DNA from: Merluccius polli
Lineage: Eukaryota; Chordata; Actinopteri; Gadiformes; Merlucciidae
DNA: 64,000 nt
Assembly: GCA_030340625.1 (NCBI GenBank)
Contig: JAOPHQ010002918.1
Coordinates: forward strand, 34,243 to 98,242
Direction: 5' to 3'
Below the pieces are notes generated by a model. It made no database searches, was not told the DNA's origin, and saw nothing but the letters and a program-made list of their open reading frames with translations. A program made the position numbers and the translations under genes. Shown here piece after piece: positions 45,010 to 54,715 of the stretch (position 1 is its first letter; each line of letters begins with the position of its first letter).

Positions 45010-45250
45010 GAAACCCTCCGCTTCACCTCCACCTTCAGATCCGACCACTTCTTTTTCACCTGTGTGTGTGTGCGCTGCTCAGACCCCACGGCATGTACCG
45101 CCTCACACACACGCTCCCACTCATTTCCTTCCTCTTCATATTGATCCCTGCTGACAGGGGACCAGAGAGAATCTCCCTCCGCGGCTCCACGTCATTCACC
45201 ACAATCTCCAACTCGGACTCTGTGAAATGTCTTTTCTTTCCTTTGTTCAT
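45010..45250 (-). pseudogene. Harbinger Myb-like DNA-binding protein, frameshifted remnant
   Basis: The ATG on the minus strand at 45,250 opens MNKGKKRHFTESELEIVV, with Arg/Lys-rich continuation (INMKRKEM), as in the Myb/SANT-like partner proteins of Harbinger transposons that help the transposase bind DNA and enter the nucleus. A one-base shift at about 45,122 moves the remaining homology (KKKWSDLKVEVKRR) to another frame. Divergent to the transposase fragment. Confidence 0.65.
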
Positions 45251-45996
45251 GCTTGTGTTACACCCATAGAGTGCAAGCTGACTCAAGGGTTGGCATATTT
45301 TAGAAAAGATGTTATTTTGAAAGAATAAATTAAACAAATAGACGTGAGTCGGCTGGTCTTCAGTGGCTTTACTGGTCCCGGTTAACTGCCAACTGAAGAA
45401 CGCAGCGCAGCCCACAGTTTATACAGCCGCGGGTGGTCTCGTGTCTTTAATACTTAATAAGAATAATAATGCTTAAAATTGAATGGGGGGTGTCTGTAAA
45501 AATGCACGCAAGTCTTTGTACATGAGGCCCTGGAGCATTTGATGGTGCTTTGTGAGTCACTTCCGGTTGGGCTACAGCCACCAAATTGATAATCTTATGT
45601 CCTTGAGGCCCTCTTCCATTTAAAAGAGACCCCAGGTCTCACTCCCAAGTGTACTTGACCTCTGACCTCTAATGGTGTTCTTCTGATGACCTCCCAACCC
45701 ATTTCCATCGCTTCCGGTTGGGCTAGTGCCACCAAATTCATACTCTTATATGTCCTTTAGGCCCTCCTATGTATAAAAGAGAGTAGGCTTCAGCTTGATT
45801 GCAAAATATGTCACACACATGAGCATATGTACACACATGAAACACACGTCACACACACGACACATGAAATGTCCGCTTGCACTGACAGCACTGACAGCGC
45901 TGCTCTGGACCCCATTTAAAATGCTTGGGTTTAAATGTTGTCCCCTGTTTTGACCTATAAATAATACCTGGACTGGGGTGCATGTATCTGCGCCAC

Positions 45997-46042
45997 CCCC
46001 CCCCCCCCCCCCCTGCTTCCCCCCACCCCCCCCCCCCCCCCC
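45997..46042. repeat. Two poly-C tracts (17 and 18 nt)
   Basis: C runs separated by TGCTTCCCCCCA in the right arm of the foldback element. They are absent from the left arm. Confidence 0.95.
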
Positions 46043-46436
46043 GCTTCCAAAGTTGGACAAAATCCCTAAATTGAAATTGATGCATTTAAAATGCATGCGT
46101 TTACATTTTGTTCTGTCTAGCAAAAATAAAGTACAATCGTGCTCCGGGACACGATTCACTAGATTTATTTTTGTGAATATGAGCAGGAAAAAGCGTGATA
46201 ACGAGTTGTGCAGCAACAGCAGAAGCAGGTTACACCAGTTCTCCCTCCTAGTTAGTACGGGCCTTTTATTTATGACTCAAATAAGGCTGTTCATATTATG
46301 AAAAATAAAAAGCATTAATGCTATAAAATTTCCATTTTCAACATTGCATTTTCATTTGATTATTGTCCTAAAAATGCTTCCATACAACCTATATTATTTT
46401 TTGTTATTGTGCTATATATATATATATATATACAGG

Positions 46437-46469
<33 letters not shown>

Positions 46470-46509
46470 AAACTCCATTCAAGTTGTACAAACAAGGGTC
46501 AGAATACTG

Positions 46510-47850
46510 GGGGTCCGCCCTTTATTACGACAGCCCGTTATTACGACAACCCTCCATTACGACATCCCGTCATTACGACATGCCTCTATTTAGACATGCC
46601 CCTAATCCGATCTTTTTTGGTACCGCTATTACGACAATTTGGTACCGCTATTACGACAATTAGGCCTACTACAATTTGGTACCGCTATTACGACACTTAG
46701 GCCTACTTTTCATAGAAAGTGCAATAGAATAATAATAATAGTTATTAATATGACAATTAGGCCTACTTTTCATAGAAAGTGCAATAGAATAATATTAATA
46801 GTTATTAATATAGAATAAATGTAGGCCTACCTCTATCATCCCGCCCGCACCCGATCTTTTTTGGTACCGCTATTACGACAATTAGGCCTACTTTTCATAG
46901 AAAGTGCAATAGAATAATAATAATAGTTATTAATATAGAATAAATGTAGGCCTACCTCTATCATCCCGCCCGCACCCGCAATGAGCTTCCATTTGCATCG
47001 CGAGTGCAGACCTCTACTCCAAACAATGTTTTTCACAATAATTGATATCGGCACACATTTCAGTCAAAAACTAGGTGATTTTGAACCGGCCATGTGAATA
47101 AATGTTAGGCCTACACATTATGTAAAAGACAGGGAGCTCTCCTCATTTTTATTCAGCTCTCAGGGGGAAAAGGTTGAAACTCCATGCATCAAACAAACTC
47201 TGTGCGTGCAGGCCAGCAGTCTACTTAAAAATATATAAGAAGAAGCACGAATAAAGCTCTAGGACCTGAAATTTGGACTTGTTCGTTAGAAATCAATTTA
47301 ATTTGAATTATGGACTGCCTTTGAATGAAGTTTAATCGGACTTTAAGTTGATTGAACAAAGTTTCAAGGTGTAGGCCTACCTTTTTTGCGCTGTGGAAGC
47401 CTAATTTAAGAACGGCGAAATAATATTTTTTGAAAAGGATACTCTGATTTTGTTATGAAGATTGTTGCTTTTGGATTTGATATGGATAGGCTAGTCCTAT
47501 ATATTACCAACTAGGGGCAGCCTCGAAGTTGGATGATTGGCTCTTTTTAGAAATTGTTTTCCCATGTATTTGTCACACCCATGCATAAGCTGCGTGTATG
47601 CTAAGTCCAGAACATATGGGTATAATCACATTAATTAATTAATTTAAAGTACAATGATAATGGCAAATATTAATGGCCTCATGTCGGAATGGCAGGACGT
47701 TTGAAAAAAAGTAAAGTGCCGCTACTCAGACAATGGGGAAAAAAAATTGTCGCAGTAGTGGGACGCTTGGAAAATAATATTAATGCCGCCACTCCGACCA
47801 CTAGACGTCAATGTCTAAGTAGCGGCATGTCGGAATAGCGGCATGTAACC
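46510..47850. mobile_element. Unclassified 1.34-kb element with ATTACGACA arrays and flanking 10-bp repeats
   Basis: CAGAATACTG occurs at 46,500-46,509 and again at 47,851-47,860. The left end has five short-period copies of ATTACGACA. The right end has CCGCTACTCAGAC, CCGCCACTCCGACC and CGGAATAGCGGCATG, which are related in inverse. The middle holds tandem units of about 110-135 bp with GGTACCGCTATTACGACA and the palindrome TAGGCCTA. No ORF of note. Confidence 0.6.
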
Positions 47851-48330
47851 CAGAATACTGAATGTATTGAAATGTGGTATTTCAGTTCCTTTATTTGTGA
47901 ATTGAATTTAATACATTTTTAATCATGCTGTAACAAACATGCAGATGCGTTGTGTGTGTGTGTGTTGTTTCAGCTGTTTCAAGCACATCCATAATCTTTT
48001 AGTTCCTTTTCTACTAAATCAAACCTCAAGCTTGTATTACCTACTTTACAGCCTTACTATTCCAGTCTAAAGAGATAGAGTTCTAGTTGAAATGCTATTT
48101 ACTGATTCATTAGGGCCACGGGGCAAATCTCGCCAAGCACTGGCCCCTACAGCTATGAAGGGACCAGTGCTCGGGGCGAAGCCCTATTGTTATACTGTGG
48201 ATTTTTTCTTATCTTTAATATTATTATTCCTCTTCCAGGACACAATTTCGATTCGCTACTAGTATATAATATATCATTTGTAATTTGTCCTACAACTCTT
48301 TGGGTTGTAGGACAAATTATATATATATAC
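47850..48330. other. No recognisable gene
   Basis: Includes a 48,118-48,200 segment (GGGCCACGGGGCAAATCTCG to GGGGCGAAGCCCTATTG) resembling a common fish repeat, and a palindrome TTTGTCCTACAACTCTTTGG / GTTGTAGGACAAA at about 48,280-48,318. Confidence 0.4.
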
Positions 48331-48337
48331 TGTATAT

Positions 48338-48774
48338 CAGGGGTCGCGTTAACCGAATATTTTCCGTCATTGACCGGTTTTTTCAAACGGTGACGGAAAA
48401 ATCTGAGGGCCGTCCGTCATTTTGACAGATTGCATTTCACACCCTGACCACTTGGTGGCGATGAGCATATTAATTGGTTCTTGTAGAAGAAGAGAAGTAG
48501 AAAAGAAGAAAGAAACAACAAACCCACTTGAAAGTGGCGCAACTATCGACGGTGCCCATGAAGGTCAACAATCGCGCAGCACTACCCCCCCCCCCCCCGT
48601 CAACATTCGCGCTGCACCCCCCCCCCCCCCCCCCCCCCGCGCGTCAACATTCGCGCTGCACCCCGCCTCGCCCATCAACAATCGCGCTGCGTGTGACCGG
48701 TAAAAATACATTATGACGGGATTTTTATGACCCTGTCAGTCAAAATGACGGACAACGAAAAAGTCTAGCGCAAC

Positions 48775-48779
<5 letters not shown>
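48338..48779. mobile_element. hAT-like MITE family A, copy 1
   Basis: Ends CAGGGGTCGCGTTAACCG and, inverted, CAGAGGTTGCGCTAGACTTT. Both flanks are TA-rich. Inside, GTGGCGCAACTATCGACGGT followed by C runs and GTCAACATTCGCGCTGC units matches the 140-bp MITE at 29.4 kb, so a smaller element has been absorbed. A TA microsatellite and the phrase AAACGTGCGTCTTCATCGGG follow. Confidence 0.8.
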
Positions 48780-48841
<62 letters not shown>

Positions 48842-48956
48842 GTGCGTCTTCATCGGGATCGGTGTGCTATTACTTTTATAAAAAGAGTCCGAAAACTGAA
48901 AAATTTCTCATGAATTATAATATATATACTGACAATTATATATATATACTGTATAT

Positions 48957-49387
48957 CAGGGGTCGCGTTAACCGAATATTTTCCGTCATTGACCGGTTTT
49001 TTCAAACGGTGACGGAAAAATCTGAGGGCCGTCCGTCATTTTGACAGATTGCATTTCACACCCTGACCACTTGGTGGCGATGAGCATATTAATTGGTTCT
49101 TGTAGAAGAAGAGAAGTAGAAAAGAAGAAAGAAACAACAAACCCACTTGAAAGTGGCGCAACTATCGACGGTGCCCATGAAGGTCAACAATCGCGCAGCA
49201 CTACCCCCCCCCCGTCAACATTCGCGCTGCACCCCCCCCCCCCCCCCCCCCCCGCGTCAACATTCGCGCTGCACCCCGCCTCGCCCATCAACAATCGCGC
49301 TGCGTGTGACCGGTAAAAATACATTATGACGGGATTTTTATGACCCTGTCAGTCAAAATGACGGACAACGAAAAAGTCTAGCGCAAC

Positions 49388-49392
<5 letters not shown>
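48957..49392. mobile_element. hAT-like MITE family A, copy 2
   Basis: Nearly identical to copy 1 apart from C-run lengths, and followed by the same TA microsatellite and AAACGTGCGTCTTCATCGGG. The direct-repeat arrangement indicates tandem duplication of about 600 bp, not two independent insertions. Confidence 0.85.
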
Positions 49393-49426
<34 letters not shown>

Positions 49427-49497
49427 GTGCGTCTTCATCGGGATCGGTGTGCTATTACTTTTATAAAAAGAGTCCGAAAACTGAAAAATTTCTCATG

Positions 49498-49956
49498 AAT
49501 GGGAGGAGGTCAAAAAAATCCTTGGACTTTTCAAACTGCCTACTGCTGTCTACTGCTCTGGCAAACTTTCACCTAGAGACTCCATTTAAACTTTAAACAG
49601 TAGACACAAGTCTTGTGTATTAGTGTGTTATTCCCTGTTTTGATGTCATATAGTTTTTGATCAATGACCATGATCATTTTTGGAGAAATTATGAGATTAT
49701 AATCGGTGTGTATTGCGCGGAATGTTCGTGTCAGAGTGCATGACATCATCGGTCAGAGTGGGAGAGAGCCCAAAAAAATTAAAGATTTGTTTTCTTTCCA
49801 TGCTGCTCCTGGCCACAATTTACACTACACACATGATTTTTTCCAAATGTGTAGACAAACTTGTTCTGTCTCTCACAATGTGCTCAGAGAGACTTATAGA
49901 ATTTGAATTAGCAGCCTCTAAGTGCGGCCACGTCTGTCTCTGCTCCTCATTGACTC
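49498..49956. other. No recognisable gene
   Basis: Unique-looking sequence between MITE copy 2 and the next hAT. Two overlapping ORFs of 66 and 109 codons (about 49,706-50,042) have no recognisable motifs and run into the transposon, so I do not call them genes. Confidence 0.4.
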
Positions 49957-50213
49957 TAGTGTTAATTTTATCAGCCATTTTTAAATTTAGTCTCAGTTTT
50001 AGTCCAGTTTCAATCGCCCTTGTTAGTTTTTATCACATTTAGTCAACCTCATTCTGTTTTTATTTATTCAAGTTTTAGTCGACTATAAGTCGAGCATTTT
50101 AGTCTTTATCTTAGTCCAAGAAAACATAATTTTATTCGTCTAGTCAACAAAACTGTCAACATTTTAGTCCGGACAATTATTAGTCCGGACAAGCGATTGT
50201 AACACTCCGGCTG

Positions 50214-50345
50214 ACAGGGGGGGGGTGCGCGCAATAGTAACACACTGCGGACCTACGGCCGACGGGGGGGGGGGGGGTGCGCGATTGTAACACTCCGCGG
50301 ACCTACGACCGGTGGGGGGGGGGGGGGGGGGGGGGGGTGCGCGGT
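50214..50345. repeat. Poly-G minisatellite with CGCGGACCTACGACC units
   Basis: Three G runs separated by TGCGCG(C/A)..GTAACAC and GCGGACCTACG(G/A)CCG. The same unit is found at 3.8-3.9 kb, and a relative in inverse at 29.75-30.0 kb. Confidence 0.9.
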
Positions 50346-50714
50346 GTGTTACTATTGCGCTCTCAAAAAGGAGGAGTAATACGTGTCCGGCTCTTTAAAG
50401 ATTTTTCGCTCGCGCTGTCGGCTGGCCGCACGGCTTCACGTTGTGCTCCCCGTGTGAAGTGACAGGCAGAGGAGCGCGATTCAGATTTTACAACCGCCGC
50501 GTCAAAAAGATGTAAACAGTTCTCAACTCTTCCAACGGCTCCCACGAGCGCGCGCATGCGTTCGACGAGCACGGAAGCGTCAGTTCCACGGGAGTGCGCC
50601 CGCTTGTCGTGCCGCCTGACAGAATGCTGCGTCTTCTCTCTGCCCCCCCCCCCCCCCCCCCCCCAATTTTCGTCTCGTCTTTGATTTTAGCCCAGTCTTT
50701 ATTTAGTGAAGTAC

Positions 50715-51129
50715 ATTTTCGTCATTGACCGGTTTTTTTCAAACGGTGACGGAAAAATCTGAGGGCCGTCCGTCATTTTGACAGATTGCATTTCACACCC
50801 TGACCACTTGGTGGCGATGAGCATATTAATTGGTTCTTGTAGAAGAAGAGAAGTAGAAAAGAAGAAAGAAACAACAAACCCACTTGAAAGTGGCGCAACT
50901 ATCGACGGTGCCCATGAAGGTCAACAATCGCGCAGCACTACCCCCCCCCCCGTCAACATTCGCGCTGCACCCCCCCCCCCCCCCCCCCCCCCCGCGCGTC
51001 AACATTCGCGCTGCACCCCGCCTCGCCCATCAACAATCGCGCTGCGTGTGACCGGTAAAAATACATTATGACGGGATTTTTATGACCCTGTCAGTCAAAA
51101 TGACGGACAACGAAAAAGTCTAGCGCAAC

Positions 51130-51134
<5 letters not shown>
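50715..51134. mobile_element. hAT-like MITE family A, copy 3 (left end missing)
   Basis: It starts within the left arm (GTCATTGACCGG) and keeps the right end and the downstream TA microsatellite plus AAACGTGCGTCTTCATCGGG. It lies inside the 1.7-kb hAT element. Confidence 0.85.
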
Positions 51135-51188
<54 letters not shown>

Positions 51189-51303
51189 GTGCGTCTTCAT
51201 CGGGATCGGTGTGCTATTACTTTTATAAAAAGAGTCCGAAAACTGAAAAATTTCTCATGAATTATAATATATATACTGACAATTATATATATATACTGTA
51301 TAT

Positions 51304-51528
51304 CAGGGGTCGCGTTAACCGAATATTTTCCGTCATTGACCGGTTTTTTCAAACGGTGACGGAAAAATCTGAGGGCCGTCCGTCATTTTGACAGATTGCA
51401 TTTCACACCCTGACCACTTGGTGGCGATGAGCATATTAATTGGTTCTTGTAGAAGAAGAGAAGTAGAAAAGAAGAAAGAAACAACAAACCCACTTGAAAG
51501 TGGCGCAACTATCGACGGTGCCCATGAA
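51304..51528. mobile_element. hAT-like MITE family A, copy 4 (right half missing)
   Basis: Begins with the intact left end CAGGGGTCGCGTTAACCG and stops after GACGGTGCCCATGAA, where host hAT sequence resumes. Copies 3 and 4 together look like an internal slice of a tandem array. Confidence 0.85.
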
Positions 51529-51665
51529 TACTGATTTAGTCCCAGTTATTGTTTATTGATGGGGGTTTCAGTCTCGTGTAGTCTAGTTTTCGTCCGGTGA
51601 AAAATGTGCGTTGACGAACATATTTTCGTTTAGTTTTCGTTAACGAAATTAACACTAATTGACTC

Positions 51666-52450
51666 CAATACAAAGATTTTCGGAGAGAAGCAGAATGGAC
51701 CCGTTTTAAACTTGCAAGTGTCTCCAAAATATTTACTGTAGAAACACCAAATCGTTCAGGAAGTCCTTACAGCGATTATGGTCTGGTTTTTTTTGATAGG
51801 AGCTACCGTTTTGTCAGAATAAGCCCAAATGTGAGACAAGTGCAGAGGCAGAAAATCGCTCTATTTCTCAACGTTTCTGTCTGCCTCAGCCTGGAGGGCC
51901 CCTATCGTCATTGACAACGACCTCAAGTTGCCATGGTAAACTCTGAGCCTCAGGCCTCTGATATTTCTTCTGTTTATCTGCTGCTGACCCCTGTCTCCTA
52001 CATGTCAAGTCTCTGTGAAACACAACCACACACACCAACACACACACACACACACACACATATGTGATTACAGATAAAAACATGCACACACACAAACACC
52101 AACACACAGTTAATTTTATGTGATTACAGTTACAGACAACACAGGTAACATACATATGCGTGCGTATGCGCGCACTCCTCTCCCACACTCCCACACACAC
52201 AAACAAACAGCTTCATGTGATTAGATACACACACACAAACAACAACACATAGGTAACTTTATGTGATTACAATTACAGACACACACACCAAAACACAGGT
52301 AACATTCACATTGCGTGCGTATGCGCGCACTCCTCTCCCACACACACAAACACAAAGTTTCATGTGATTACAGATACACACACAGACACACACACACACA
52401 CGGATGTAGAGCACATCTTGAGCTGAGCATAATCTATTAATATTGATCAG
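51666..52450. repeat. CA-rich minisatellite region
   Basis: 52,020-52,400 contains alternating CACACA runs and the phrase TTTATGTGATTACA(G/A)(T/A)TACAGA repeated about four times (52,060, 52,115, 52,258, 52,360). It is low-complexity and has no gene. Confidence 0.7.
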
Positions 52451-52459
52451 AGCAGTGTT

Positions 52460-52605
52460 GATTGAAACGGCATTATGGACCAAGACACTGCAGGTGCCCA
52501 CAATATGGGTTTAATGTCTTGCTCAAAGACACTTTGACTGTGAAGGCTGGGTCCGGGGATCGAACCGCCGACCTTATGGTCAGTGGACAACTCGCTCTAC
52601 CTTTT
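52460..52605 (-). repeat. tRNA-derived SINE, minus strand
   Basis: On the minus strand, GGTAGAGCGAGTTGTCC (A-box region) is followed by GGCGGTTCGATCCCCGG (perfect B box), then a tail with TGTCTTTGAGCAAGACATTA. This layout fits a pol III-transcribed tRNA-derived SINE. The tRNA of origin is not assigned. Confidence 0.75.
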
Positions 52606-52764
52606 GAGTACGCGTGCGGGTCAGAATGAGGACATTATGGTTTCTTTTTTTCCTAGGGACTGTAGGTCCACTTGATGTGTGAGTACATCAATGCGTGTCT
52701 GTTGCGCTGAGCGCATGTGCGCCTGTGTGTGTGTGTGTGTGTGTGTGGATCTGATCACTCTCCA

Positions 52765-52960
52765 GCTGTTGTCAGGCAAACAAAAATGACAGCTATCCGT
52801 CATCTGATTTGACACTTGATACAAGAGGACTCCTATTGGTCATTTTCACTGGCGCATATTTTCTCGGGCTGTTGTCAGGCAAACCCTACAGATATCCCTC
52901 GTCTGATTTGACGGTGGATACAAGAGGACTCACTTTCACTTGCGTGATTTTGTTGTTTGG
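52765..52960 (+). repeat. Two tandem copies of about 103 bp upstream of a TATA box
   Basis: GCTGTTGTCAGGCAAAC ... TCTGATTTGAC ... GATACAAGAGGACTC at 52,765 and again at 52,868. Just downstream is a TATA box. Confidence 0.8.
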
Positions 52961-52968
52961 CCAGGTCA

Positions 52969-53018
52969 TATAAAAACCCCCTCCGCCGATCTGCTCTTCC
53001 CCTTTGATTGCATCAGAG
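52969..53018 (+). promoter_or_regulatory. Candidate promoter with TATA box and short 5' exon
   Basis: TATAAAAA at 52,969-52,976. About 42 nt further on, CATCAGAG|GTAAGA gives a strong splice donor at 53,019. A transcript starting near 53,000 would have a tiny non-coding first exon. It could serve the repeat gene 1.7 kb downstream or a repeat-derived transcript. Confidence 0.4.
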
Positions 53019-53553
53019 GTAAGAAATATGCTTTGCCTTTTCAACTTGCTAGCTTCAGAGCATTAGCTACAACACATCAGTTGTACACAATAGTTAGATT
53101 AAGTTTGACGTTACTCTGTCATGTTTTGGCTATAATCAATGAAACACATTAAAATATGTACAGTTGGTGTCTTGAAGGGCAATAATTTAAACGGCGGGAA
53201 AATGTGCCACAATAGGGAATGCCTTAAATTAAACTAGGTTCATTAATGGTTTTGTGTTTTCTTGTATCGGTTCAAGTTGAGGAAATTGTAAATATGATTT
53301 CTACACAGATAAATCATTTTCGATGTTGACTAAGATATTTGATAGCGGCCAGACTCCATTTAAGAAAACAGTGATTTAAGATGGCGGTACACGGGAACTA
53401 ACCTGACTCCGCCAGATGGAATGATTTGCGTTAGCACAGCATTTCCATCTGGAATCGTTCCGTTGGAGAGCCTTTGGGAGGGGGCGAAAATACTGGTTGC
53501 TGATTAGATAAACCATCTGCCTATGTTGGTGATTGACGGGCCAAATCAACCAA

Positions 53554-53766
53554 TCAGATCAACGAAGCGTATGACGTGATAACAGAGCGTCGAGGCAAGC
53601 TCATCAAGATTAAACTCTTGCCGAAACCAGACGGGAGAAGGGCAAAAGCATCTTTTCCTCCGAGAAAAGCCTCCAGTGCCACTTTTTGCTCATCTTTACT
53701 CTCTAATTCTGCTAAAACTTGCTCGATAGCTGCGCGCATCTCGATGACATCCGCGGAAGCCGCCAT
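53554..53766 (-). pseudogene. RecQ-like helicase N-terminal fragment
   Basis: 70 codons on the minus strand. MAASADVIEMRAAIEQVL is followed by EQKVALEAFLGGKDAFALLP and SGFGKSLI. The last part is a Walker A nucleotide-binding motif (G-F-G-K-S) preceded by a Q-motif-like segment, as in RecQ/DEAD helicases. Homology stops after it and no motif II or later helicase motifs are visible. Short GCCTGA-type inverted words on either side (about 53,400 and 53,930) suggest it was carried by a transposon. A captured or processed gene end is the most likely explanation. Confidence 0.55.
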
Positions 53767-53939
53767 GTTGTTTAGACTGAAGAGTCGCTCCTCATTGCAT
53801 CACACTTAAACCCGCCTCAAAACCAACGCTGATTGGCTGCTCATTTGGCGATCGGCTCCAAATTATCTCTGTCGTGTAATGCCAGTCTGAACTGTGAGTG
53901 GAATATCATGGAGCTCGCGAGATCAGGCTGGTCTCACGA

Positions 53940-54480
53940 GGCTACACGGAAACTGCTTCCGGTAAAATTCGCCGTTTTGAATCTCAATCTTATCAAATGG
54001 ATCATTTCTTAGCGGCTTGTTTTTTGTGCACGTCCGACCTGCTTCTCTCGGTCTCGGGACAATGATCAATGTAGGTTGGGTCTGTGTATCTCTGTGAATA
54101 CATGCTTAAACACTTTGATAACTGTTACTGAACAATGTGTTAAATATTTTAGGGAGGATGACAACAGATCTTGGAAGACGAGCACCAAATATCAAGACAG
54201 CAAGTCAGCAGAAGAAAAGCCATGCCCATGAGTACAAAAATGTACTGTATCTTGATTACTTTAACTTGATTCATGTTGGTGTCGTACAGATGTTTTATTT
54301 GTGTGTGTGTATTTGCAGACAACATGGAAGATCATCACTGCCCTCTCGCCCTCCTTACTTTACTCTGCCTGCAGCCCATTTCATCATTTTTTTTGTAACT
54401 TTGTCTCCCACATATTTCATGTTGAAAGGGCATAGGTTGCTGTATGAATAAATACTTAAAAAAGGAACGTTTGTTGTAGG
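53940..54480 (+). repeat. Repeat with leader-like exon, copy of sequences at 22.5 and 37 kb
   Basis: GAAACTGCTTCCGGTAAAAT (53,948) matches 22,538. TGTACTGTATCTTGATTAC at 54,241 and TATTTGCAG|ACAACATGGAAG at 54,310 match 36,950-37,040. After the acceptor-like TTTGCAG, ATG 54,324 opens MEDHHCPLALLTLLCLQP, which has a hydrophobic stretch but no downstream donor that I can identify. Confidence 0.5.
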
Positions 54481-54715
54481 TGTGCTCCTTGTATATAATA
54501 TAATGTTACAAGTATTAATTGTTTGAAATCTCTGAAGAATCTCCTCATAATGTACACACTCCAGCAGTAGCCCCCGTGGCCCTTTCAAAATTTCCCCAGA
54601 GGAAATTTTTTAGTTAATATTATCATTCATATTATTTTTGAAAGTATTATTTTTAATTAAAAAGGCCAAACAAACAAACACAATTCAAATACTGAAAAAA
54701 ATGTCTTCCGCACAG

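Larger units (their letters stand above)
44436..45529. mobile_element. Harbinger-like element, about 1.1 kb, with both gene remnants
   Basis: Inverted ends GGCCTCATGTACGAAGGTTG (44,436) and, inverted, GGCCTCATGTACAAAGACTT (from 45,529). CTGG flanks both sides. It holds the 5' part of a transposase gene on plus and a Myb-like gene remnant on minus, the two-gene layout of Harbinger elements, with the middle deleted. Confidence 0.75.
43357..46384. mobile_element. Foldback-type composite element, about 3.0 kb
   Basis: The outer ends TATGGAAGCATTTTTAGGAC (43,358) and its inverse (46,365-46,384) match. Blocks such as GGACAACATTTAAACCCAAG (43,808) recur inverted at about 45,925-45,945. The block GAGCACGAAAAAGCGTGATA (44,010) recurs in the same orientation at 46,180, so the arms are rearranged. 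Between the arms is an approximately 170-bp tandem repeat (CACTTCCGGTTGGGCTAGA...), split by a Harbinger element. Confidence 0.6.
49957..51657. mobile_element. hAT element, 1.7 kb, with perfect TSD, carrying MITE copies 3 and 4
   Basis: The target duplication ATTGACTC is at 49,949-49,956 and 51,658-51,665. Ends TAGTGTTAATTTTAT and, inverted, TAGTGTTAATTTCG. Subterminal TTTTAGTC words are repeated. The interior has a poly-G minisatellite (50,200-50,340), a C run (50,644-50,664) and two partial family A MITEs. Confidence 0.9.

Noticed and set aside
52130..52345. GCGTGCGTATGCGCGCACTC as a bound regulatory site
   Set aside because: It is repeated with the surrounding CA-rich minisatellite and looks like part of that repeat.
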